Shown here one piece after another: positions 27,320-35,389 of a DNA stretch of 64,000 nucleotides. The DNA is taken from positions 1 to 64,000 of the forward strand of contig NZ_JACUUJ010000015.1 of the NCBI RefSeq assembly GCF_014859355.1, given 5' to 3'. A program made the translations under genes and the position numbers. How positions within the stretch are numbered: position 1 is the first letter of the stretch; each line of letters opens with the position of its first letter. The notes beneath the pieces were generated by a model. It ran no database searches, was not told the origin of the DNA, and worked only from the letters and a program-made list of their open reading frames with translations. The stretch comes from Yoonia sp. (GTDB taxonomy: Bacteria > Pseudomonadota > Alphaproteobacteria > Rhodobacterales > Rhodobacteraceae).

Positions 27320-28690
27320 TCAGCCGGCTTTGGCCGGTTGCAGCTTGTCACGACGCGCCGACAATTCTTCGGCAACCAGAAATGCCAGTTCCAGTGACTG
27401 CGATGCGTTCAAACGCGGATCGCAAGCCGTGTGATAGCGGCTGGACAGGTCCTCGTCGGTGACAGCGCGCACGCCGCCGGTGCATTCGGTCACGTCTTTC
27501 CCGGTCATTTCGAAATGCACACCACCGGGGATCGTGCCTTCGGCGTTGTGGATCGCAAAGAATTCATTGACCTCGCGCAGCACCGAATCAAACGGCCGGG
27601 TCTTGTAGCCGCTGGTCGATTTGATCGTGTTGCCGTGCATCGCGTCACAGGTCCAGACCACGTTTGCGCCTTCTTCTTCGACTGCGCGGATCAGGCGCGG
27701 CAGATGGTCGGCAACAGCCCCGGCCCCAAACCGGGCGATCAGCGTCAGACGGCCCGGTTCATTGTCAGGGTTCAAAGAGGCCATCAGCGCCTTGAGGTGC
27801 CCCGATGTCATGCTGGGGCCGCATTTGAGCCCGATCGGGTTCAGCACGCCCTTGCAGAATTCGACATGTGCGCCGTCGGGCTGGCGGGTGCGATCCCCGA
27901 TCCAGATCATGTGGCCCGACCCTGCCAGCCATTTGCCAGAGGTGGAATCGAGACGACACAGCGCCTCTTCGTATTCCAAGAGTAAGGCTTCGTGGCTGGT
28001 GTAGAAATCCACGGTCTGCAATTCGTGGTTCGTGTCTGTCGTCAAACCCGCGGCCTGCATGAAATCCAGCGTATCGCTGATCCGGCTGGCCATGTCGGAA
28101 TATTTCTTGACCTCGTTGCCATCAGTGAACCCGAGCGTCCATTTGTGAACCTCGTGGACATTGGCGAAACCGCCTGTCGAGAAGGCGCGCAGCAGGTTCA
28201 GCGTCGCCGCTGCCTGCAAATAGGCCTGCAACATGCGGTCGGGGTCGGGGTTACGCGCTTCGGGCGTGAAGTCAAACCCGTTGATGATATCGCCGCGATA
28301 GCTGGGCAATTCCACGCCGCCGATGGTTTCGGTCGGGGCCGACCGGGGTTTGGCCATCTGGCCGGCCATGCGGCCCACCTTGACCACCGGCACCTTGGCA
28401 CCATAGGTCAGCACCATTGCCATTTGCAGCATCACCTTGAACGTGTCACGGATGCCATCGGCAGAAAATTCCGCAAAACTTTCGGCACAATCGCCGCCTT
28501 GCAGCAAAAACGCCTCTCCACGGCTGACGGCGGCCAGCTGCGACTTTAGCTTGCGTGCCTCACCAGCGAAAACCAGTGGCGGATAACTGGCAAGACGTTT
28601 CTCGACAGCACGCAGGGCTGCGCCATCGGTATAGTCAGGCATCTGCACCCGGGGCTTGTTGCGCCAGTCAGATTTTTGCCAGTCAGTCAT
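27320..28690 (-). CDS. class II 3-deoxy-7-phosphoheptulonate (DAHP) synthase
   Basis: It condenses phosphoenolpyruvate and erythrose 4-phosphate, the first step of aromatic amino acid synthesis. The 456 residues match the plant-like class II enzyme. The signatures are [30 protein letters not shown] with the metal-site cysteine, [38 protein letters not shown], and [14 protein letters not shown] near the C-terminus. The ATG at 28690 follows GGAGCG; the frame extends further upstream without conserved sequence. A terminator follows the stop codon. Confidence 0.96.
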   Translation of the reverse strand: MTDWQKSDWRNKPRVQMPDYTDGAALRAVEKRLASYPPLVFAGEARKLKSQLAAVSRGEAFLLQGGDCAESFAEFSADGIRDTFKVMLQMAMVLTYGAKVPVVKVGRMAGQMAKPRSAPTETIGGVELPSYRGDIINGFDFTPEARNPDPDRMLQAYLQAAATLNLLRAFSTGGFANVHEVHKWTLGFTDGNEVKKYSDMASRISDTLDFMQAAGLTTDTNHELQTVDFYTSHEALLLEYEEALCRLDSTSGKWLAGSGHMIWIGDRTRQPDGAHVEFCKGVLNPIGLKCGPSMTSGHLKALMASLNPDNEPGRLTLIARFGAGAVADHLPRLIRAVEEEGANVVWTCDAMHGNTIKSTSGYKTRPFDSVLREVNEFFAIHNAEGTIPGGVHFEMTGKDVTECTGGVRAVTDEDLSSRYHTACDPRLNASQSLELAFLVAEELSARRDKLQPAKAG

Positions 28691-28872
28691 TGGTTCGCTC
28701 CGTTCGTGGGTGGTTAGCGGTATCAAATGCGTCGTATAACGCGGGTGCGCCGCGGGGCCAATGGTTAACTTTACCTTCAGGGCTGGCCTTGCCTGGGCAT
28801 TTGAGGGTTCACACTTGAACGCGGGCCGCAAAACTGATCAAGTCGTGAGACAAAAATTGGAAAATCGGGCGC

Positions 28873-29874
28873 ATGTCAATCGAACCGCAGATCGTAGACG
28901 TTGAAACCACAGGCAAACCGCGCCGTTTTGTCTTTGTCTTGATGCGCAACTTTACCATGCTGTGCTTTGCCAGCGCGATCGAAAGCCTGCGGTTGGCAAA
29001 CCGGACGGCAGGCAAACAGCTTTATAGCTGGAAGATCGTCAGCGAGAACGGCGAAGATGTGGCCTGCTCAAACGGCTGTGCCTTTCGTGTGGACAGCGAT
29101 CTGATTGACCTCGATCGCGATGACATGATCATGATGTGTGGTGGTCTTGACGTGCAGGCGGCCACCACGAAACGCACGCTCAATTGGCTGCGCCGCGAAG
29201 CCCGGCGCGGGGCGACCATCGCGGGGCTTTGCACAGCGGCTTACACATTGGCCAAAGCCGGGCTGCTGGATGGCAAACGTGCGACGATCCACTGGGAAAA
29301 TCAGGATAGTTTCGCCGAAGAATTCGAAGACGTGACCCTGACGAAATCTGTCTTTGTGGTCGATGGCAACCGGATCACCACAGCCGGCGGCACCGCGTCG
29401 ATTGACCTGATGTTGAAAATCATTGCCGATGATTTTGGCGAAGACCTGGCCAATGCTGTCGCGGATACCCTGATTTATTCCGCCATCAGGACCGATCAGG
29501 ATACGCAACGCCTGTCGATTCCCACCCGCATCGGCGTGCGCCACCCAAAGCTCAGCCGGGTCATTCAGATGATGGAAGCCAACATCGAAGACCCGATCAG
29601 CCCGGCCATCCTGGCCAAGGATGTGGGGATGTCCACGCGACAGTTAGAGCGGCTGTTTCGCCGCTATCTCGTGCGCAGTCCAAAGCGATATTATATGGAA
29701 TTGCGCCTGCAAAAAGCGCGCAATCTGCTGATGCAGACCGATATGACGGTGATCAACGTGGCGCTGGCCTGTGGTTTTGCGTCGCCATCGCATTTTTCGA
29801 AATGCTATCGGTCGCATTATGACACAACGCCCTATCGCGAACGCGGCAGCCATGCAGCGCGGATTCTTGGCTGA
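28873..29874 (+). CDS. GlxA-family AraC-type transcriptional regulator
   Basis: The 333 residues combine a DJ-1/PfpI-like domain (about 18-190) with a C-terminal AraC helix-turn-helix pair (about 225-325; MSTRQLERLFRRYL and VALACGFASPSHFSKCYRS). The nucleophile-elbow segment is GLCTAAYTLAKAGLLDG. This architecture is that of GbdR/CdhR/ArgR regulators of glycine betaine, carnitine or arginine catabolism. The liv-type transporter operon starts 167 bp downstream on the same strand and an MttB-like methyltransferase lies elsewhere in the window, but a regulatory link to either is only inferred. Confidence 0.9.
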   Translation: MSIEPQIVDVETTGKPRRFVFVLMRNFTMLCFASAIESLRLANRTAGKQLYSWKIVSENGEDVACSNGCAFRVDSDLIDLDRDDMIMMCGGLDVQAATTKRTLNWLRREARRGATIAGLCTAAYTLAKAGLLDGKRATIHWENQDSFAEEFEDVTLTKSVFVVDGNRITTAGGTASIDLMLKIIADDFGEDLANAVADTLIYSAIRTDQDTQRLSIPTRIGVRHPKLSRVIQMMEANIEDPISPAILAKDVGMSTRQLERLFRRYLVRSPKRYYMELRLQKARNLLMQTDMTVINVALACGFASPSHFSKCYRSHYDTTPYRERGSHAARILG

Positions 29875-30041
29875 TTGGCCCTGACAGCAACTGCGATGGC
29901 CGCTTTCACCCTGCGATTGCAGGACAGATGCCTGAAATTTTGTGTGTTGCAGGCGAATTGTCTTTTGGTTCGACCTTTTCTTTTGGAAACATGCTGTTAA
30001 TCTGTGCCCTAGGATAACGAAATCCGATAGGGAGACGACGC

Positions 30042-31238
30042 ATGAAAAAACTATTGATGGCTACAAGCGCCATTGCGATGATGACAAGCAGCGCATTTGC
30101 CGCTGGCCACGCAGAAGAGGTAAAGATCGGTGTCATCCTTGGCTTTACGGGGCCTTTGGAATCGATCACCCCGGCAATGGGTGCCGCAGCTGAAATGGCG
30201 ATGGCCGAAGTCACAGAATCCGGTGCGCTGCTGGGTGGCGCAACCGTCACATCGGTGCGTGCTGATAGCACATGTATCGATTCAGGTGCGGCAGCCAGTG
30301 CGGCTGAACGTCTGGTCACATCTGATGGCGTCAACGCGATCATGGGGGCCGATTGTTCCGGTGTGACCGGATCTATCTTGCAGAACGTTGCGCGCCCGAA
30401 CGGCATCGTGATGATTTCGCCATCGGCAACATCGCCGGGCCTGTCCACGGTCGAAAGCGACGGGCTGTTTTTCCGCACCGCCCCCTCTGATGCGCGTCAG
30501 GGCGTGATCATCACTGAGATTTTGCAAGATCGCGGCGTTAGCGAAGTCGCGCTGACTTATACAAACAACGACTATGGCAAGGGTCTGGCCGATGCCTTCC
30601 AAGCTGCCTTCGAGGCCGCGGGCGGCAAGGTGACGATTTCGGCCGCGCATGAAGACGGCAAGGCTGATTATTCTGCTGAAGTCGGCGCGCTGGCATCCGC
30701 CGGGGGCGATGTGCTGGTCGTTGCCGGCTACGTTGACCAAGGCGGGTCCGGTGTTGTCCGGTCTGCATTGGACAGTGGTGCATTTGACACCTTCTATTTC
30801 CCTGACGGCATGGTCGGTGTGCGACTGAACGAAAACTTTGGCGATGAATTGAACGGGTCATTCGGCGCTTATCCCGGCACCGACAGCCCGGGCGCGACCC
30901 TGTTCGAGGGCCTTGCCGAAGGTGCCGGTTTTGACGGAACCGGGGCGTTTGCACCAGAATCATATGATGCGGCAGCGCTGATTATGCTGGCGATGCAGGC
31001 GGCCGGGTCTTCGGCCTCGGGTGATTTCAAAAACCACATCTTTGACGTGGCAAACGCACCGGGCATCGAAATCTTTCCCGGTGAACTGGGCAAGGGGCTT
31101 GAGCTGATCGCCGCCGGCGAACAGATCGACTATGTTGGTGCATCTGCGGTCGAACTGATCGTGCCGGGCGAATCTGCCGGCAACTATCAGGAAATCGAAT
31201 TTGCGGATGGTGTCTATTCCACCATCGGTTATCGCTGA
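30042..31238 (+). CDS. branched-chain amino acid-type ABC transporter substrate-binding protein
   Basis: A 398-residue periplasmic type I binding protein. The signal peptide is cleaved near residue 21 (SSAFA|AG). The mature start EEVKIGVILGFTGPLESITPAMG and the later MISPSATSPGLSTV are typical of LivJ-like proteins (Peripla_BP_6). TYTNNDYGKGLADAF and ESYDAAALIMLAM complete the fold. The family takes branched-chain amino acids, but also amides, urea and aromatic acids; the ligand is not readable. AGGGAG precedes the ATG. It is first in the transporter operon. Confidence 0.92.
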   Translation: MKKLLMATSAIAMMTSSAFAAGHAEEVKIGVILGFTGPLESITPAMGAAAEMAMAEVTESGALLGGATVTSVRADSTCIDSGAAASAAERLVTSDGVNAIMGADCSGVTGSILQNVARPNGIVMISPSATSPGLSTVESDGLFFRTAPSDARQGVIITEILQDRGVSEVALTYTNNDYGKGLADAFQAAFEAAGGKVTISAAHEDGKADYSAEVGALASAGGDVLVVAGYVDQGGSGVVRSALDSGAFDTFYFPDGMVGVRLNENFGDELNGSFGAYPGTDSPGATLFEGLAEGAGFDGTGAFAPESYDAAALIMLAMQAAGSSASGDFKNHIFDVANAPGIEIFPGELGKGLELIAAGEQIDYVGASAVELIVPGESAGNYQEIEFADGVYSTIGYR

Positions 31239-31326
31239 CCGGCGCTGAAAGAACAGGAACGGCGCGGGGCAGCCTGCGCCGTTTCCCAAAAATCAGACGC
31301 AAGCCATTGCGCGCGAAGGGATGGAT

Positions 31327-32109
31327 ATGATCGTTGTCGAAAACCTTGTGAAAACCTTTGGTGGTTTTCGCGCTGTCGACGGGGCATCGCTCAAGATTGA
31401 AACGGGCACTATCACCGGCTTGATCGGTCCGAACGGTGCCGGAAAAACAACGCTTTTCAATGTGATTGCGGGCGTTCTTAAACCAACGTCCGGGCGCGTT
31501 CTGATGCAGGGTGAAGACATCACCGGCCTGCCGCCGCATGCTTTGTTTCACAAGGGCTTGTTGCGCACCTTTCAGATTGCGCATGAATTTTCATCCATGA
31601 CCGTGCGGGAAAATTTGATGATGGTTCCGGCAAACCAGTCAGGTGAAACGCTGTGGAATACATGGTTTGGCCGCAAACGAATTGCCGATGAAGAACGTGC
31701 GTTAATGGCCAAGGCGGACGAGGTGATTGAATTTCTGACGATTGATCACCTGAAAGAGGAAAAGGCGGGCAACCTGTCCGGCGGGCAGAAAAAGCTGTTG
31801 GAACTGGGGCGGACCATGATGGTTGACGCCAAGGTTGTTTTTCTGGACGAGGTCGGCGCAGGCGTGAACCGCACGTTGCTGAACACGATCGGCGATGCCA
31901 TCATCCGCCTGAACAAGGAACGCAACTATACCTTCGTCGTGATCGAACACGATATGGATTTTATCGGCCGCTTGTGTGATCCGGTCATTTGCATGGCCGA
32001 AGGGCACGTTCTTGCCGAAGGCACATTGGATGAAATCAAGGCCAACGAACAGGTGATCGAGGCCTATCTTGGCACCGGATTGAAAAACAAGGACAAGGTG
32101 ACGGCATGA
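31327..32109 (+). CDS. LivG-like ABC transporter ATP-binding protein
   Basis: A 260-residue ATPase with Walker A GPNGAGKTTLFN (about 35-46), Q-loop FQIAHEFSSMTV, signature LSGGQKKLLELG, Walker B VVFLDEVGAGVN and the H-loop IEHDMDFI. The Walker B / D-loop region reads DEVGAGVNRTLL, typical of LivG. I start it at the ATG at 31327, which GAAGGG precedes at a proper distance; the ATG at 31321 sits on that site. Its stop overlaps the start of a 53-codon gene. Confidence 0.94.
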   Translation: MIVVENLVKTFGGFRAVDGASLKIETGTITGLIGPNGAGKTTLFNVIAGVLKPTSGRVLMQGEDITGLPPHALFHKGLLRTFQIAHEFSSMTVRENLMMVPANQSGETLWNTWFGRKRIADEERALMAKADEVIEFLTIDHLKEEKAGNLSGGQKKLLELGRTMMVDAKVVFLDEVGAGVNRTLLNTIGDAIIRLNKERNYTFVVIEHDMDFIGRLCDPVICMAEGHVLAEGTLDEIKANEQVIEAYLGTGLKNKDKVTA

Positions 32110-32267
32110 TCAGGTTCATTCTTACCGTGCTGTTAGGCATGGTTCTGGGCGCAGGCGCGACGCTTTATTATATCTATGAAAACCATGCTGATGCGTCCGA
32201 ACGGGCCATGATGCGCAGCACGCTTTTGGACTATGCCCCCTTTCTAGAAGAGTATGTAACCCCGTGA
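32106..32267 (+). CDS. 53-residue single-span membrane protein encoded inside the liv operon
   Basis: This short gene is coupled on both sides: its ATG overlaps the LivG stop (ATGA at 32106-32109) and its TGA overlaps the LivF start (GTGA at 32264-32267). The product begins MIRFILTVLLGMVLGAGATLYYI, one hydrophobic helix with an N-terminal arginine. A charged segment of about 30 residues (ENHADASERAMMRSTLLDYA, then an acidic end EEYVTP) is predicted on the far side of the membrane. I do not recognise a family. The two overlaps make a chance frame very unlikely. It may stabilise or modulate the transporter, but this is inference from context alone. Confidence 0.82.
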   Translation: MIRFILTVLLGMVLGAGATLYYIYENHADASERAMMRSTLLDYAPFLEEYVTP

Positions 32268-32977
32268 GCGCGCCATTTCTGATTGGTGATTCCATGACCG
32301 GTGGTTATGGAAAAGGCCCTGATATCCTGCACGGTTGCACCATCGCCGCTGAAAAGGGCGAAATAGCTGTTATCGTCGGCCCCAATGGGGCGGGCAAATC
32401 GACAGCGATGAAGGCGCTGTTCGGAATGTTGAACGTCAACAAAGGGTCGGTGCGGCTGGACGGTGAAGACATCACACACCTGACCCCACAACAGCGCGTC
32501 GTCAAAGGCATGGGGTTCGTGCCGCAGGTGCGCAATATTTTCACGTCGATGACGGTGGAAGAAAACCTCGAAATGGGGGCATTTATCCGCCACGATGATT
32601 TCCGCGATACGATGACCCAAGTCTATGACCTGTTTCCCGTCCTTAAGGAAAAGCGCAATCAGGCGGCGGGCGAATTATCGGGCGGGCAACGCCAACAGGT
32701 CGCGGTGGGGCGCGCGCTGATGACAAAGCCAAAGGTGCTGATGCTGGATGAGCCAACCGCCGGGGTCAGTCCGATCGTGATGGATGAATTGTTTGACCGC
32801 ATCATCGAGGTCGCGCGCACCGGAATCCCGATCTTGATGGTGGAACAAAACGCCCGGCAAGCACTTGAAATTGCAGATAAAGCGTATGTTCTTGTACAGG
32901 GCCGCAATGCCCATACAGGCACAGGCAAGGAATTGCTGGCCGACCCCGAGGTCCGGCAAAGCTTTCTGGGCGGATGA
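32264..32977 (+). CDS. LivF-like ABC transporter ATP-binding protein
   Basis: A 237-residue ATPase. It has Walker A GPNGAGKSTAMK (about 38-49), Q-loop FVPQVRNIFTSMTVEEN, signature LSGGQRQQVAVGRAL, Walker B VLMLDEPTAGVSP, and H-loop replaced by the usual VEQNARQAL of LivF proteins. The GTG start overlaps the preceding small gene's stop by 4 bp. Together with the LivG-like subunit it should form the cytoplasmic ATPase heterodimer of the importer. Confidence 0.94.
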   Translation: MSAPFLIGDSMTGGYGKGPDILHGCTIAAEKGEIAVIVGPNGAGKSTAMKALFGMLNVNKGSVRLDGEDITHLTPQQRVVKGMGFVPQVRNIFTSMTVEENLEMGAFIRHDDFRDTMTQVYDLFPVLKEKRNQAAGELSGGQRQQVAVGRALMTKPKVLMLDEPTAGVSPIVMDELFDRIIEVARTGIPILMVEQNARQALEIADKAYVLVQGRNAHTGTGKELLADPEVRQSFLGG

Positions 32978-33026
32978 CCAAGACAATGGATCACAATATG
33001 AACACATCTTTCCCGGGGGCCGATCA

Positions 33027-34037
33027 ATGGATGTCTTGAACGCCCTTGTCGCATTTGCCAATTTCGTTTTCGTGCCTGGGCTGGCCTATGGCGCTCAGTT
33101 GGCGCTGGGCGCGCTGGGGGTCACGCTGATCTATGGCATCTTGCGGTTTTCAAACTTTGCCCACGGCGACACCATGGCCTTTGGCACTGCGTTGACCATC
33201 ATCGGCACCAATGTTCTGTTGGGGTTGGGGATTACATTCGGCCCCTTGCCAACCGCACTGCTTGCGCTGCCCTTTGGGATCGGCGCAACTGTCCTGCTTG
33301 TGCTGTTGATAGACTGGCTGGTCTATAAGTTCTATCGCGATCAGAAGGCCGCGCCGGTGATCCTTGTCATCGTGTCGATGGGCGTGATGTTTGTCATGAA
33401 CGGGATCGTGCGTTTCGTGATCGGGGTTGATGACATCCGCTTTGCCGACGGGGAACGGTTTATCATCACGGCGCGCGATTTCAGAAACATGACCGGGCTG
33501 GACGAAGGCCTTGCCATCAAGACCACGCAGGCCATTACCGTTGTTGTCGCCTTTGTTGTTGTGGCGATCTTGTTCTGGTTTCTTAACAAGACCCGCACCG
33601 GCAAATCAATGCGCGCCTTTTCCGACAACGAAGATCTGGCGCTGTTGTCGGGCATCAATCCTGACTGGGTGGTCAAGGTGACATGGATGATTGTCGCCGC
33701 ATTGGCAACGACGGCAGGTGTGCTTTACGGGCTGGATAAATCGTTCAAGGCGTTCACCTATTTCCAACTGCTGCTGCCGATCTTTGCCGCATCGATCGTG
33801 GGCGGGCTTGGCAACCCCTTGGGGGCGATTGCGGGGGGGTTCGTCATTGCATTTTCCGAAGTAACAATCACCTACGCATGGAAAAAAGTGCTGACCTATC
33901 TGCTGCCTGACAGCCTTGCGCCGGATGGATTGGTGCAGCTTATGTCAACCGATTATAAATTTGCGGTCAGTTTTGCGATATTGATCGTTGTTTTGCTGTT
34001 CAAACCGACCGGCCTGTTCAAGGGGCAATCCGTATGA
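33027..34037 (+). CDS. LivH-like ABC transporter permease
   Basis: A 336-residue permease with about eight membrane helices. It contains GALGVTLIYGILRFSNFAHGDTMAFGT near the N-terminus (the conserved F-A-H-G-D segment of LivH), the MRAFSDNEDLALLSGIN coupling loop (about 200-216), and FAASIVGGLGNPLGAIAGGF. The ATG at 33027 follows GGGGG; the open frame extends back into livF without family similarity. Its TGA overlaps the LivM ATG. Confidence 0.94.
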   Translation: MDVLNALVAFANFVFVPGLAYGAQLALGALGVTLIYGILRFSNFAHGDTMAFGTALTIIGTNVLLGLGITFGPLPTALLALPFGIGATVLLVLLIDWLVYKFYRDQKAAPVILVIVSMGVMFVMNGIVRFVIGVDDIRFADGERFIITARDFRNMTGLDEGLAIKTTQAITVVVAFVVVAILFWFLNKTRTGKSMRAFSDNEDLALLSGINPDWVVKVTWMIVAALATTAGVLYGLDKSFKAFTYFQLLLPIFAASIVGGLGNPLGAIAGGFVIAFSEVTITYAWKKVLTYLLPDSLAPDGLVQLMSTDYKFAVSFAILIVVLLFKPTGLFKGQSV

Positions 34038-35335
34038 ACCCTCTCGTCAAAAATTCCCTTCTGTTTGCCCTTGTTGGCGTGCTGATCCTTGGCACCGGCA
34101 TTGTGCAGGGCTGGAACTCGGCACTGTTGATCCTGAATATGGGGCTGGTTTCGGCTGTGATGGCACTGGGGGTCAACCTGCAATGGGGGTTTGCAGGTTT
34201 GTTCAATATTGGGGTCATGGGCTTTGTTGCCCTTGGCGGGCTTGCGACGGTCTTGGTGGCCATGCCCCCCGTGACCGAGGCTTGGGCCGTCGGCGGTTTG
34301 CGTGTTGTGGGCGGGTTGCTGTTGGGTGCAGCCACCATCGTGGCGGCTGTCATGGCACAAAAACGGTTGCGCGGGCGCAACAAGATTATCGGCACGCTGG
34401 CAATTATGATTGGCGGCTTTTTTCTGTTTCGTGCCGTATTTGATGGCGGCGTGCAGGCGATCGAGGCCGTGAACCCGGCGGTGTCGGGTAACATCGGCGG
34501 GCTTGGTCTGCCTATTTTGCTTAGTTGGCCCGTGGGCGGCTTACTGGCCGCCGGTGCCGCATGGATCATCGGCAAAACAGCGCTGGGTCTGCGGTCGGAT
34601 TACCTTGCCATTGCCACGCTGGGGATCGCCGAGATCATTATTGCCGTTTTGAAAAACGAAGACTGGCTGGCGCGTGGCGTGAAAAACGTGATCGGCCTGC
34701 CCCGCCCTGTGCCTTACGAAGTTGATCTGCAACGCGACCCCGGTTTCGTCGAACGCGCCGCCAGCATCGGGCTGGACCCTGTGACAGCATCGACGCTTTA
34801 TACAAAAATAGGCTATGCAATCCTGTTCACCATCGTGTTGCTGATCCTGTTGTGGATGGCGCAGATGGCGCTCAAAAGCCCGTGGGGCCGGATGATGCGC
34901 GCAATCCGCGACAACGAAGTCGCCGCCGAGGCAATGGGCAAAGACGTGACAGCACGGCATTTGCAGATTTTTATCCTCGGGTCCGCCATTTGCGGCATTG
35001 CAGGCGCGATGATGACAACGCTCGACGGGCAATTAACGCCCGGCACCTATCAGCCACTTCGCTTTACCTTTCTTGTCTGGGTGATGGTGATTGTGGGGGG
35101 ATCGGGCAATAATTTTGGCGCTGTGCTGGGCGGGTTTCTTATCTGGTGGCTATGGGTTCAGGTTGAACCGCTGGGTCTGGGCTTGATGAATATTCTGGCC
35201 TCTGGGCTTGAGGACGGCAGCGCCACAAAAGACGCGATGATCGCTTCTGCCGCGCATATGCGCCTGCTGACGATGGGTCTGGTGTTGTTGTTCGTGCTTC
35301 GGTTCAGCCCAAAAGGCCTGATCCCTGAACGCTGA
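34034..35335 (+). CDS. LivM-like ABC transporter permease
   Basis: A 433-residue permease, longer than many LivM proteins because of an insertion after about residue 90 (QKRLRGRNKIIGTLAIMIGG and following helices). Core signatures are NLQWGFAGLFNIGVMGFVALGG (about 48-69), LRSDYLAIATLGIAEII (about 190), the coupling loop MRAIRDNEVAAEAMGKDV and MVIVGGSGNNFGAVLGGF. It pairs with the LivH-like subunit. This completes a five-component importer: binding protein, two ATPases and two permeases. It starts within livH's stop (ATGA). Confidence 0.94.
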   Translation: MNPLVKNSLLFALVGVLILGTGIVQGWNSALLILNMGLVSAVMALGVNLQWGFAGLFNIGVMGFVALGGLATVLVAMPPVTEAWAVGGLRVVGGLLLGAATIVAAVMAQKRLRGRNKIIGTLAIMIGGFFLFRAVFDGGVQAIEAVNPAVSGNIGGLGLPILLSWPVGGLLAAGAAWIIGKTALGLRSDYLAIATLGIAEIIIAVLKNEDWLARGVKNVIGLPRPVPYEVDLQRDPGFVERAASIGLDPVTASTLYTKIGYAILFTIVLLILLWMAQMALKSPWGRMMRAIRDNEVAAEAMGKDVTARHLQIFILGSAICGIAGAMMTTLDGQLTPGTYQPLRFTFLVWVMVIVGGSGNNFGAVLGGFLIWWLWVQVEPLGLGLMNILASGLEDGSATKDAMIASAAHMRLLTMGLVLLFVLRFSPKGLIPER

Positions 35336-35389
35336 CTTGTTCTTGCCGCCTGCCTTGTTACAAGCAGGTCAGGCAAACACGAGGATCTG

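Noticed and set aside
35351-35370. CCTGC..GCAGG hairpin between livM and the acylase gene
   Set aside because: It has no T-tract and a very small loop with a bulge; it may be incidental, so no function is claimed.
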